Source: Ariolimax columbianus (taxonomy: Eukaryota > Mollusca > Gastropoda > Stylommatophora > Arionidae). From it: a stretch of 64,000 nt of DNA. This document shows, in pieces, positions 63,874 to 64,000 of this stretch (positions are counted from its first letter, which is position 1; each line of letters starts with the position of its first letter). The DNA is taken from assembly GCA_036924085.1 (NCBI GenBank), contig JAVGWX010000011.1, positions 22,124,739 to 22,188,738 on the forward strand, written 5' to 3'. The notes beneath the pieces are model-generated. The model saw only the letters and a list, made by a program, of their open reading frames with translations. It did not search any database and was not told the origin of the DNA. The position numbers and the translations under genes were made by a program.

Positions 63874-63889
63874 GTAAGTTATTTATTTA

Positions 63890-64000
63890 TATACATACGA
63901 GGTGTGTTAAAAAAATATCTGACCATTAGACCGGAAAAATACAATGACTTACCTGGAAGTTTAAAACCCTAATCCCCTTCAAAGTACTCTCCTTAGGACT
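63890..64000 (-). mobile_element. Mariner-like transposon 3' end, cut by the window
   Basis: acatacgaggtgtgttaaaa aaatatctgaccatt matches the terminal sequence at 56111. Going inward, the minus strand reads toward the transposase C-terminus (STLKGIRVLN region, the reverse of ccctaatccccttcaaagta), as at 56890-56940. Confidence 0.75.

Overview
The window is animal (metazoan) nuclear DNA: AT-rich, intron-rich and packed with decayed transposable elements. No bacterial or viral gene organisation is visible. The mix of CR1-type, RTE-type and RNase H-bearing non-LTR retrotransposons, several tRNA-headed SINE families, mariner-like elements and a piggyBac copy suits a marine invertebrate, perhaps a mollusc or another lophotrochozoan. 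That placement is inference from repeat content and cannot be settled from the sequence alone.

One host gene spans almost the whole window on the + strand. Eighteen short exons (31 to 152 nt) between 2754 and 63873 have splice-site consensus at both ends, fully compatible phases at all 17 junctions, and together encode about 576 codons of a TEX11/SPO22-ZIP4-like protein, a meiosis-specific TPR-type scaffold. The first exons (with the start codon) and the last exons (with the stop codon) lie outside the window. Introns run from 0.6 to 7.7 kb and consist largely of repeats.

Layout. 1-5.9 kb: RTE remnants, a 50-bp minisatellite abutting the first visible exon, and exons 1-3. 6-18 kb: CR1 copies, including one at 12.2-17.0 kb split by a 3-kb RNase H-type retrotransposon flanked by a perfect 15-bp target-site duplication; exons 4-5. 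17.6-34.6 kb: minisatellites, five SINE families, RTE and mariner pieces, exons 6-10. 34.7-38.3 kb: a CR1 remnant cut by a piggyBac element with a nearly complete transposase. 38-51 kb: SINEs, RTE ends, exons 11-15. 51.4-53.4 kb: 41 exact 49-bp units that repeat the 3' edge of exon 15 together with its 5' splice site. 53-64 kb: SINEs, mariner and RTE remnants, exons 16-18, and a SINE-borne minisatellite that is open on both strands.

The most interesting signals are the 49-bp array that multiplies an active exon/donor boundary, a second array beside exon 1 whose unit resembles a 3' splice site, and three abundant SINE-like families (named A, B1 and B2 here) that share a central core and repeatedly expand internal tandem repeats.
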